A stretch of DNA of 6,874 nt from Anaerolineaceae bacterium UBA6105 (lineage in GTDB: Bacteria; Chloroflexota; Anaerolineae; Anaerolineales; Anaerolineaceae), in assembly GCA_002423495.1 (NCBI GenBank), contig DIWN01000101.1, positions 1 through 6,874 of the forward strand. The letters run 5' to 3'. How positions within the stretch are numbered: the first letter of the stretch is position 1; every line of letters begins with the position of its first letter. A program made the translations under genes and the position numbers. The notes beneath the pieces are model-generated. The model saw nothing but the letters and a program-made list of their open reading frames with translations, was not told where the DNA came from and ran no database searches. Of this stretch, positions 1 to 6,518 are shown in pieces.

Positions 1-2
1 GA

Positions 3-356
3 AAAAACCCTGGAGATGTATGGAACATTCCAAATGTTAAGAATAATCACATCGAAAAATTAGATCACCCTTGTCAGTTTCCAGTCGAATTAATCGAAAG
101 ATTTGTCCTTTCGCTGACCAATGAAGGTGACTGGGTCTTCGATCCATACTTAGGCACTGGTACTACTATCGTAGCTGCTCTCAGGCATCAAAGAAAAGGA
201 GCTGGCAGCGAAATAATGCAGAAGTATGTGGATATTTCAATAGATCGGGTTCAAAAAGAGCTTGCTGGCGTACTTAAGACTAGGCCAATGAATAAACCAA
301 TTTATATTCCACCATCAGAAAACAATAAGGAGACTCTTTTGTATGAATCTAATTGA
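3..356 (+). CDS. Type II DNA methyltransferase (amino-MTase), C-terminal part only
   Basis: This is the last 117 codons of a gene that begins upstream of the window; the reading frame is open from base 3 to the TGA at 354-356. The protein would transfer a methyl group from S-adenosylmethionine to an adenine N6 or cytosine N4 in the target of the partner nuclease, protecting host DNA. The sequence shows a PGDVW-IPNV segment, then LDHPCQFPVELIERF, then FDPYLGTGTT at bases 138-167, which is motif I (the SAM-binding FxGxG loop). Motif I lying near the C-terminus means the catalytic (D/S/N)PP(Y/W) motif must lie upstream, as in the beta-class permuted amino-methyltransferases; that motif is outside the window, so N4-C versus N6-A cannot be decided. 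Its end overlaps the endonuclease gene by 14 bp, which implies co-translation. Inferred target is RGATCY, from the partner. Confidence 0.9.
   Translation, partial: KNPGDVWNIPNVKNNHIEKLDHPCQFPVELIERFVLSLTNEGDWVFDPYLGTGTTIVAALRHQRKGAGSEIMQKYVDISIDRVQKELAGVLKTRPMNKPIYIPPSENNKETLLYESN
327..332 (+). promoter_or_regulatory. Ribosome binding site of the endonuclease gene
   Basis: AAGGAG lies 10 nt before the ATG at 343 and inside the 3' end of the methyltransferase gene. It supports this ATG as the true start and shows that the nuclease is translated from the shared mRNA after the methyltransferase. No separate promoter or controller (C) protein gene is seen for the nuclease. Confidence 0.7.
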
Positions 357-954
357 AACCTATTCTCACTTAAACGGGTTGGAGTACCTTCTAGTTCATA
401 AACCAGAACTCTGGAATGAAATCCTGGAAGTTATAGGGATGGTAGATGCAAATAGATTCCGAACAAAAATCTCAAAAGAAATCACAATGGTCGGTAAGGC
501 TCTTTATAGTCCCAAAGACATTAATTTCGCCTTTAAAAAGTTTTTAAGCGATTGTGGATGGGAGGAGAGTCGGGTAAGCTATTGGGTGACTAGGAGTGAA
601 AAGCTTATTAGAAGAACATTGCAGATGTCGCCTGCAGAACAAAAGGCAGAAATCGAAGCCGAAGGTGAAGAAGCCATCAGGAGCTATAACCAAACAGATT
701 TTGTGAAAGACCGTGTAGCGATAGAAGTCCAATTTGGGAAATATTCCTTTGTCGCATATGATCTCTTCGTAAAGCATCTCGCTTTTTACATCGGTGATCA
801 CATCGACGTTGGAATCGAAATTCTTCCCATGAAATCAATGCAAAAAGACATGAGTTCCGGGCCTTCATATTATGAAGGTGAGCTATATAATGTCATAAGA
901 CAAGGCCGGGGAGTTCCTGCAGTTCCTCTAGTAATATTAGGAATTGCTCCTTAG
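343..954 (+). CDS. BstYI/BglII-family Type II restriction endonuclease (predicted R^GATCY)
   Basis: This is a complete 203-residue protein, the same length as BstYI from Geobacillus stearothermophilus as I remember it. Very BstYI-like blocks include YSHLNGLEYL at residues 7-16, SYNQTDFVKDRVAIEVQFGK at 114-133, and the C-terminal YYEGELYNVIRQGRGVPAVP at 176-195. The BglII active-site pattern D-(8)-E-x-Q is met by D119, E128 and Q130, so the metal-dependent PD-(D/E)XK-like centre appears intact. K133 and S172, the two positions where BstYI substitutions were reported to change preference at the outer R:Y base pairs, are both present. From this I infer cleavage of RGATCY as a homodimer in the cytoplasm. 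The gene follows its methyltransferase with a 14-bp overlap. Arginine codons are 6 AGA/AGG of 10, unlike the downstream genes. Family assignment is firm; exact specificity is inference. Confidence 0.93.
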   Translation: MNLIETYSHLNGLEYLLVHKPELWNEILEVIGMVDANRFRTKISKEITMVGKALYSPKDINFAFKKFLSDCGWEESRVSYWVTRSEKLIRRTLQMSPAEQKAEIEAEGEEAIRSYNQTDFVKDRVAIEVQFGKYSFVAYDLFVKHLAFYIGDHIDVGIEILPMKSMQKDMSSGPSYYEGELYNVIRQGRGVPAVPLVILGIAP

Positions 955-1060
955 CGGGGAAGTAAGGTTAGAACAATAGCTTAATACAACTAATGTCAAG
1001 ACATAACTGCTTGTAGTACTGAAGCATGTGCCTACACCGCCTTAACTTACCCCTTTGTGG

Positions 1061-1066
1061 CATAAT
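1061..1066 (+). promoter_or_regulatory. Possible -10 element upstream of the alpha-mannosidase
   Basis: CATAAT sits 30 nt before the mannosidase ATG in an AT-rich intergenic stretch, a plausible -10 box for a short 5' leader. No convincing -35 hexamer is found 16-18 bp upstream, so this is weak. A promoter is expected here because the preceding restriction gene differs in composition and function. Confidence 0.3.
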
Positions 1067-1085
1067 TAAACAAAATCTGAGCCTC

Positions 1086-1091
1086 AAGGAG
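1086..1091 (+). promoter_or_regulatory. Ribosome binding site of the alpha-mannosidase
   Basis: AAGGAG ends 5 nt before the ATG at 1097, a strong Shine-Dalgarno match. It fixes this start, which also places the conserved HTHWDREW motif at the normal position very near the N-terminus. Confidence 0.75.
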
Positions 1092-1096
1092 AGCCT

Positions 1097-3985
1097 ATGC
1101 AAACCTTGCATGTTGTTTCACACACGCATTGGGATCGTGAATGGTACAAAACCTTTCAACAGTTCCGCCTGCAACTCGTCCACCTCGTGGACAATCTCCT
1201 GATCATCCTGGATAATGACCCGGATTACAAGCATTTTATGCTGGATGGGCAGACGATCGTGCTTGAAGACTATTTGCAGGTGCGTATGGCAAATCTGCCG
1301 CGCCTGCAGCAATACATCCAGGATAAGCGCATCCTGATTGGCCCATGGTACATCCTGCCGGACGAATTCCTGGTTTCTCCTGAGTCGATCGTGCGCAACC
1401 TGTTGATCGGCAGGAATATCTGCCAGCTCTTTGGTCAACGCATGATGGTGGGTTACATCCCTGATCCCTTTGGGCATCTTTCCCAACTACCTCAGATCCT
1501 GAACGGCTTTCACATGGACACCGCCTGCCTCTGGCGCGGCGTGCCGGATGGCTCCGCCACGCTGCTCAATTGGCTCTCCCCCGATGGCTCTGGTGTGCTG
1601 CTGGCTCACCTCTATGATGGCTATGGCAATATCGCTGATTGGCCTGCCGCTGATCCTGATCAATCGCTCGATCTCCTCAACGCTAAGGCAGACAAGCTTC
1701 AGCCCTACAACCCCAGCTCTCATTACCTGATGATGCGCGGCAGCGATCATCTTGAACCCCGCCCCGAACTACCTGAGCACTTGCTCCATTTCAACCAAAA
1801 TAACCAGTCCGAGCGCCAGGCAATCCACTCCACCCTGCCAGCATACCTGGCAGCCGTTAGCAACGAAATTTCTGAAGGAAACATCCCCCTCCAGACCTTG
1901 CAAGGTGAGCTGCGCGACCCCCACAAAGCCCACATCCTGCCGGCTGTCCTTTCAGCCCGCATGTGGATCAAGCAGCGCAATCACTACTCGCAGAATTTGC
2001 TTGAACGCTGGGCCGAGCCCTTCACCACCTGGGCTGAATTGCAAACCCGCGGCATAAATGCTTTCACGCCACCTGTCGGGCTTCAAAAATCCAGCCGTAT
2101 CGCAGATCCCGGTTCGGTCGTGAACCAGGCCTGGAAGCTGCTCATCAGCAACCACCCGCATGACTCGATTTGCGGATGTTCCATCGACGACACCCACAGA
2201 GACATGATCACCCGCTTCGACCAGGTCGATCAGATCGGCGAAGAACTCACCAATCAGTCGCTGGACACTCTCAGCTTCGAGATCAACACTTCACGAACTG
2301 GAGAACACGGCGAGTATGCCGCTCTGACGGTTTTCAATGCTTCCCCCTACCGCCGCAGTTCGATCGTGAACACTTTGATAGACCTGCCTCGTGAGGCCAA
2401 ATGTCTGCGCGTGATTGATTCTGAAGGCAAGGAAATCAACGCCGATTGTCTCTTTGGCGAACGCGAGTTTAAAGAGTCCAACACTTATCCTGTCAGGGAG
2501 CTTATGGGGCTTCTCCAGGGTGCTTCTCAGTCCGGGCATGATGGTAAAAACCTGATTTATGCCACCGTCACAGATGAAAACGGCTTGCCCTGCGTGGAAG
2601 CGGAGTTTTCATCACTGCTCGAACCTGATCTCGAGAATCTTACGGCTGCCTTCAAGCAGGTAACCAACCTAATCGCAAATTCTGACCCGGAAGCGCTTGT
2701 CAGGGTCAAGGTTTTCAATGTGCCGACGGCATCCCTTGACATTTCCGCGGAAGATCTGCCTGCTATAGGCTACCGCACCTATTGGATCTGCAAGTCTGAT
2801 GAGCCTGATGAGCCATTTGAAGAAGCGGATGAGGATCCGGACGATTTCATCTCAAACCAATTCCTGGAAATCCACGCCAGCGGTGATGATGGCAGCCTCA
2901 GCCTGAAGGATCTTCGAACAGGTCAGGTCTTTGAGGGGCTGTGTCAGATCGTGGACGTGGGAGACCGCGGCGACGAGTACAACTTCACACCCCCGGAGAA
3001 TGACCGTGAAGTCATACCGACCCTGGTGTCTGCAACGACTTATAAAACCAGCCTCTACGAGACGCTCATCCTGAGCATGACACTCGAACTTCCTATCTCT
3101 CTGACAGAATCGCGCGATAGCCGCGAAGAAAGTATCATCACGCACGACCTCGATGTTCTGGTAACCCTGGTCAGGGGTGTGCCGCAAGCCGAAGTTCAGA
3201 TCTACTTTGAAAATGAAGCCCTCGACCACCGCCTTGGGGTAAGATTTCAAACCGGTCTGAAGGTTGATACAGCCCGTTATGATGGTCACTACGATGTCCT
3301 CACCCGCCCTATCGATCTCCCCAAGACCGACAGCACCTGGCGTGAATTGCCCCGCCCCGAAGTGCCTCAGCGCAGTTTCGTGGATGTCAGCGATGACCAG
3401 GGCGGCCTTATGATCGCCAATCGCGGTTTACCCGAGGTCGCAGTCGTTCGCGACCAAAACGGCGAAGCCGTGATCGACCTCACTCTCTTGCGTTCCGTTG
3501 GCTGGCTAAGCCGGGACGACCTCTGGAATCGGGTTGGTCATGCCGGTCCGCCGCTGATGACGCCCGATGCCCAGGAGTTACGCCCCTACACCTTTGATTT
3601 CTGCATCATTCCGCATGGTCCGGACTTTTTTGAGGCCTTCAAATTGGCGCAATCCTTCCAAACAGACCTGGACTTCAGAACCTCCGACCTGCACGAAGGC
3701 AGCCTTCCGATTGAGCACGCTATGGTGGAAGTTTCACATGCTGAATTTATGATCACCGCCATCAAAGAAGCTGAAGACGAGAGCGGCTGGGTGGTGCGCG
3801 GGGTCAACCTGGGGGATGAAAGCATCCAACTGCGCTTGAAACCCAATATGCTCAACAATAGCGCGCACCTGGTGCGATTAGACGAAAGCCTTATCCATGA
3901 CCTGGTGCAGCAGCCTGACGGCTGCGTGGAGCTTGAGGTTCCATCCAGGCGCATAATCAGCGTTTTGTTCAGGATCACGGACTGA
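1097..3985 (+). CDS. GH38 family alpha-mannosidase (MngB-like group), cytoplasmic
   Basis: This 962-residue protein hydrolyses alpha-mannosidic bonds with a zinc-dependent retaining mechanism. HTHWDREW (residues 9-16) gives zinc ligands H11 and D13. GYIPDPFGH (119-127) gives D123, the expected nucleophile and zinc ligand. MRGSDH contains D217, which aligns with the acid/base position of bacterial members. NHPHDSICGC gives H355 as the fourth zinc ligand. The order is an N-terminal catalytic barrel (about 3-270), the alpha-mannosidase middle domain (about 280-375), then C-terminal beta domains with GDEYNF and DHRLGVRF blocks. These also occur in E. coli MngB (mannosylglycerate/6-phosphate hydrolase), the closest relative I can recall. 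No signal peptide is seen, so it probably acts on imported oligosaccharides or mannosyl-glycerate-like solutes. It is longer than MngB (about 877 residues); most of the excess lies near 455-535. A 16-residue acidic run (568-583) precedes the C-terminal domain. Substrate is not determined. Confidence 0.93.
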   Translation: MQTLHVVSHTHWDREWYKTFQQFRLQLVHLVDNLLIILDNDPDYKHFMLDGQTIVLEDYLQVRMANLPRLQQYIQDKRILIGPWYILPDEFLVSPESIVRNLLIGRNICQLFGQRMMVGYIPDPFGHLSQLPQILNGFHMDTACLWRGVPDGSATLLNWLSPDGSGVLLAHLYDGYGNIADWPAADPDQSLDLLNAKADKLQPYNPSSHYLMMRGSDHLEPRPELPEHLLHFNQNNQSERQAIHSTLPAYLAAVSNEISEGNIPLQTLQGELRDPHKAHILPAVLSARMWIKQRNHYSQNLLERWAEPFTTWAELQTRGINAFTPPVGLQKSSRIADPGSVVNQAWKLLISNHPHDSICGCSIDDTHRDMITRFDQVDQIGEELTNQSLDTLSFEINTSRTGEHGEYAALTVFNASPYRRSSIVNTLIDLPREAKCLRVIDSEGKEINADCLFGEREFKESNTYPVRELMGLLQGASQSGHDGKNLIYATVTDENGLPCVEAEFSSLLEPDLENLTAAFKQVTNLIANSDPEALVRVKVFNVPTASLDISAEDLPAIGYRTYWICKSDEPDEPFEEADEDPDDFISNQFLEIHASGDDGSLSLKDLRTGQVFEGLCQIVDVGDRGDEYNFTPPENDREVIPTLVSATTYKTSLYETLILSMTLELPISLTESRDSREESIITHDLDVLVTLVRGVPQAEVQIYFENEALDHRLGVRFQTGLKVDTARYDGHYDVLTRPIDLPKTDSTWRELPRPEVPQRSFVDVSDDQGGLMIANRGLPEVAVVRDQNGEAVIDLTLLRSVGWLSRDDLWNRVGHAGPPLMTPDAQELRPYTFDFCIIPHGPDFFEAFKLAQSFQTDLDFRTSDLHEGSLPIEHAMVEVSHAEFMITAIKEAEDESGWVVRGVNLGDESIQLRLKPNMLNNSAHLVRLDESLIHDLVQQPDGCVELEVPSRRIISVLFRITD

Positions 3986-3992
3986 GGCCCCG

Positions 3993-4967
3993 GTGTTGAC
4001 TCAAGCCGATTTCTTCATAGCCGACATTCCCATCCACAGTCGCCTGATCCTGGCACCCATGGATGGCATTTCGGATGCGGCTTTTCGCCTTCTCACCCGC
4101 CGGCTTGGTTCAGCCTATTCGGTTTCCGAATTTATCAACACCCTCGACTACGCCAACCAGAAAAATTACCAGAAAAAACGCCTTCTCGCGCGCGACGAAG
4201 AACGCCCCTTCGTGGCACAACTGCTCGACAACGATGCCGTCCGCATGGCCGAGTGTGCTGCCCGTATTGAGGAAGAATTCCAACCTGACATGATCGACAT
4301 CAACATGGGCTGTGCCGCTAAAAGCGTGGCAGGTCGCGGAGCTGGAGTGGGAATGATGCGCAATCCGCAATTGGTCAAAGATGCTGTCGCGCTTGTTTCT
4401 CGTGCGGTCAAGGTTCCCGTCACCGTCAAAATGCGGATAGGTCGGGACAGCACCACCCAAAATTTCCTCGAAATTGCCAACCTGGCAGCAGAAAATGGCG
4501 CCAAAGCCCTCGCGCTGCACGGACGCACGGGCAGGATCTCTTACCAAAAACCTGCGCAATGGCAGCCCATAGCTGAATTGAAGCGCGCCTTCCCGCAGGT
4601 ACCTGTTATCGGCAATGGCGACGTTTCCACTCCTGCTGACGCGCGGCGCATGCTGGAGGAAACCGGCTGCGACGCAGTCATGATCGGACGGGCAGCCAAA
4701 GCCAATCCCTGGATTTTTTCCTGGCGCGATCGGGATGAGGTCAGCATCCAGGAAGTGGCGGAGACAACGCTCTGGCAGCTGAAGGATATGCTCGCAACCA
4801 ACCCTGAAAACGCCATCATGCCTTTTCGCAAGTACCTGAAGGCTTACCTTGAGCCCTATCAACTTCCGCGCGAAACCATGCGAACCCTGCTCACCTGCAG
4901 CGACGCCAACGAACTTTTAACCCTGCTTAATTATACCTTTACCAAACTGGGAGCAAGCATTGAGTAA
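3993..4967 (+). CDS. tRNA-dihydrouridine synthase (Dus family), GTG start
   Basis: This 324-residue FMN/NADPH enzyme reduces uridines to dihydrouridine in tRNA. LILAPMDGISDAAFR (about 18-32) is the FMN-binding start of the TIM barrel. DINMGCAAKSVAGRG contains C107, the catalytic cysteine. VKMRIGRD gives K146, LALHGRTG gives H176, and VIGNGDV (207-210 = GNGD) plus MIGRAAKANPWIF form the phosphate-binding end of the barrel, followed by a helical RNA-binding C-terminus. The usual GCP after the catalytic position is GCA here, which marks a divergent subfamily, so I do not assign DusA, B or C. The start is GTG at 3993, 7 nt after the mannosidase stop; TTG at 3996 is the next candidate. TGAGG overlapping that stop is a weak ribosome binding site, suggesting translational coupling. 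Arginine codons are 24 CGN to 1 AGG, typical of the local chromosome. Confidence 0.93.
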   Translation: MLTQADFFIADIPIHSRLILAPMDGISDAAFRLLTRRLGSAYSVSEFINTLDYANQKNYQKKRLLARDEERPFVAQLLDNDAVRMAECAARIEEEFQPDMIDINMGCAAKSVAGRGAGVGMMRNPQLVKDAVALVSRAVKVPVTVKMRIGRDSTTQNFLEIANLAAENGAKALALHGRTGRISYQKPAQWQPIAELKRAFPQVPVIGNGDVSTPADARRMLEETGCDAVMIGRAAKANPWIFSWRDRDEVSIQEVAETTLWQLKDMLATNPENAIMPFRKYLKAYLEPYQLPRETMRTLLTCSDANELLTLLNYTFTKLGASIE

Positions 4968-4996
4968 TTCCCTCCGGATATTCTTAGATCCAGGGG

Positions 4997-5002
4997 TAAA
5001 AT
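4997..5002 (+). promoter_or_regulatory. Possible -10 element upstream of the MFS transporter
   Basis: TAAAAT in the 68-bp gap after the dihydrouridine synthase gene lies 33 nt before the transporter ATG, similar in placement to the -10 candidates of the other units here. No good -35 hexamer or extended -10 TG is seen, so the transporter could equally be read from upstream. Confidence 0.25.
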
Positions 5003-5022
5003 TAAAAAACAACTAACCATAC

Positions 5023-5028
5023 GAGGAG
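5023..5028 (+). promoter_or_regulatory. Ribosome binding site of the MFS transporter
   Basis: GAGGAG ends 7 nt before the ATG at 5036. It supports that start and strong independent translation. Confidence 0.7.
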
Positions 5029-5035
5029 CCTGTCT

Positions 5036-6370
5036 ATGAACCTGAACCAATCTTTTGATGAAAAAAGCTACAAGAGTATTATCCACGCCTGGACCATGTA
5101 CGATTGGGCGAACTCCGCTTTCGCCACCACGATTATGGGCGCAATTTTGCCCACCTACTTTGCCACCTATATCGCCACTGGCAATTCCGTTCCGATTTGG
5201 GGTTATGCGGTCGCCATCGGCAGCCTGATCGCCGCTGTGCTCAGCCCGATCCTCGGCGGCATCGCGGATTTCAAAGCCTCCAAAAAACTCTTTCTTGGGA
5301 TCTTCGTAGCCCTCGGCGTTATCAGCACCGCCGCGTTATTCTTTGTTTCCGGTCCGGAACACCAAACCCTTTGCGTCGTGCTCTATATCCTCGGAACGAT
5401 TGGATTCGCTGGCTCGCTGGTTTTCTACGACTCCCTGCTGCCGCATGTGGCAAAACCGGAAGATATGGACAAAGTTTCTTCCCGCGGATATGCTGTCGGG
5501 TATATCGGCGGTGGAGTGCTGCTGCTCATCAATGTCCTCATGATTTTCTTAGGACCAAACTTGTTGACAAATATGACCAACGAAGCAGCCACGCAATTAA
5601 TGATGCGCCTCAGCCTGGCGAGCGTTGCGATCTGGTGGGCAGTGTTCTCCATTCCTCTTTTCCGAAGGGTTAAAGAGCCTGCCGCCATGGCAGAGAAACA
5701 TGAAATTGGGAAAAATAGCGTCATTGTCAGCTTCCAGCGCCTTGGCAAGGCGTTTCGCGAGATCCGTGATTACCAGGACCTTTTCTGGTTTCTGCTGACC
5801 TTCCTGGTTTACTCCAACGGCATCGGCACCATCATCACCATGGCTGCAGCCTTCGCCACAGAACTGGGGTTCAGCACCATGACCGTGCTGGGTACCTTCC
5901 TGATGGTTCAGTTTATCGCCGCGCCATTTGCTCTGCTTTTCGGCAAGCTCGGTTCCACGCTTGGCAACAAAAAGGCGATTTCCATCAGCCTGGTCATTTA
6001 CACCCTGGTGGCAATTGTGGGCTACTTCATGACCAAAGACTGGCATATGTTCGCACTGGGTTTTGGTGTGGCAACCGTACAGGGTGGCAGCCAGGCTCTG
6101 AGCCGCTCTTTAATCGGTAAACTCATGCCCAAAAGCAAAACTGCGGAATTTTACGGCCTTTTCAGCGTTTCAGAGAAATTCAATACCGTTATCGGTCCGG
6201 CAATCATGGCGCTGGTCACCCAACTCACCGGCAATGTCCGCCTGGGCATTATATCGCTGGTTATCTTTTTCATAGTTGGCATACTGATGCTCCAGAAGGT
6301 CGACCTCGAACGTGGCGCACGCAAGGCAAAAGCGGAAGATGAACTAATGGTTGTGGTTGAAAGACCTTGA
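5036..6370 (+). CDS. UMF1/Atg22-like MFS transporter
   Basis: This is a 444-residue integral membrane protein with roughly 12 hydrophobic segments. The YDWANSAF motif at residues 22-29 is the signature of the UMF1 (unknown major facilitator 1) family, relatives of the yeast vacuolar effluxer Atg22. Further family blocks are FYDSLLPHVA from residue 130, a glycine-rich GYIGGG helix, and GGSQALSRSLIGKLMP from residue 350. A cytoplasmic loop rich in charge (about 208-245, with FRRVKEP and REIRDYQD) separates the two six-helix halves. Yeast Atg22 exports amino acids from the vacuole, but bacterial substrates are mostly unknown, so I assign none. The gene is complete and followed by an intrinsic terminator. 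It lies downstream of the mannosidase and dihydrouridine synthase genes without a visible terminator between, so it may be the last gene of that transcript. Export of amino acids or sugars would be a guess. Confidence 0.9.
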   Translation: MNLNQSFDEKSYKSIIHAWTMYDWANSAFATTIMGAILPTYFATYIATGNSVPIWGYAVAIGSLIAAVLSPILGGIADFKASKKLFLGIFVALGVISTAALFFVSGPEHQTLCVVLYILGTIGFAGSLVFYDSLLPHVAKPEDMDKVSSRGYAVGYIGGGVLLLINVLMIFLGPNLLTNMTNEAATQLMMRLSLASVAIWWAVFSIPLFRRVKEPAAMAEKHEIGKNSVIVSFQRLGKAFREIRDYQDLFWFLLTFLVYSNGIGTIITMAAAFATELGFSTMTVLGTFLMVQFIAAPFALLFGKLGSTLGNKKAISISLVIYTLVAIVGYFMTKDWHMFALGFGVATVQGGSQALSRSLIGKLMPKSKTAEFYGLFSVSEKFNTVIGPAIMALVTQLTGNVRLGIISLVIFFIVGILMLQKVDLERGARKAKAEDELMVVVERP

Positions 6371-6395
6371 ATTCCAAGCTAACCGCTAGTTTTAG

Positions 6396-6424
6396 CCTCC
6401 CAGTTACTCTGGGAGGTTTTTTTT
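6396..6424 (+). terminator. Intrinsic (rho-independent) terminator after the MFS gene
   Basis: A perfect 8-bp stem, CCTCCCAG at 6396-6403 with CTGGGAGG at 6409-6416, encloses a 5-nt loop (TTACT) and is followed directly by eight T residues. It starts 25 nt after the transporter stop and ends the upstream transcription unit. Confidence 0.92.
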
Positions 6425-6452
6425 ATCATCTTGTAACAATTTTTAAATTCTC

Positions 6453-6480
6453 TTTACATCCTGCTCAAAGTGACTATAAT
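6453..6480 (+). promoter_or_regulatory. Sigma70-type promoter of the ATP-grasp ligase gene
   Basis: TTTACA (6453-6458, one mismatch to TTGACA) and a perfect TATAAT (6475-6480) are separated by 16 bp, just after the terminator and 38 nt upstream of the ATG. AT-rich sequence precedes the -35. This is the clearest promoter in the window and marks a new transcription unit. Confidence 0.8.
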
Positions 6481-6505
6481 TTTGTTGCTTATCATCATTA
6501 CTCCG

Positions 6506-6509
6506 GGAG
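6506..6509 (+). promoter_or_regulatory. Ribosome binding site of the ATP-grasp ligase gene
   Basis: GGAG within CCGGGAGA lies 9 nt before the ATG at 6519 and supports that start codon. Confidence 0.6.
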
Positions 6510-6518
6510 AATTGACAA

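Noticed and set aside
956..1054. Imperfect inverted repeat around the restriction-gene 3' end (GGGGAAGTAAGGTTA and TTAACTTACCCC)
   Set aside because: Only short interrupted arms (about 5, 3 and 3 bp) about 70 nt apart, with no T-tract. Too weak for a terminator or an insertion-element end.
2852..3289. 145-codon minus-strand frame inside the mannosidase
   Set aside because: Antisense to conserved GH38 C-terminal blocks; no recognisable domain.
4110..4862. 250-codon open frame on the minus strand inside the dihydrouridine synthase gene
   Set aside because: It lies fully antisense to a gene with intact catalytic motifs, shows no family motif, and is expected from GC-biased codon use.
5104..5673. 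189-codon + strand frame inside the transporter gene
   Set aside because: An arginine-rich shadow frame of a clear UMF1 protein, without its own motifs.
6378..6396. Small inverted repeat GCTAA/TTAGC just before the terminator
   Set aside because: Only 5 bp with a 9-nt loop, and it shares a base with the terminator stem. Likely chance.
6512..6517. TTGACA just before the ligase ATG
   Set aside because: It sits between the ribosome binding site and the start codon, so it cannot be the -35 of this gene. The real promoter is 35-60 nt upstream.
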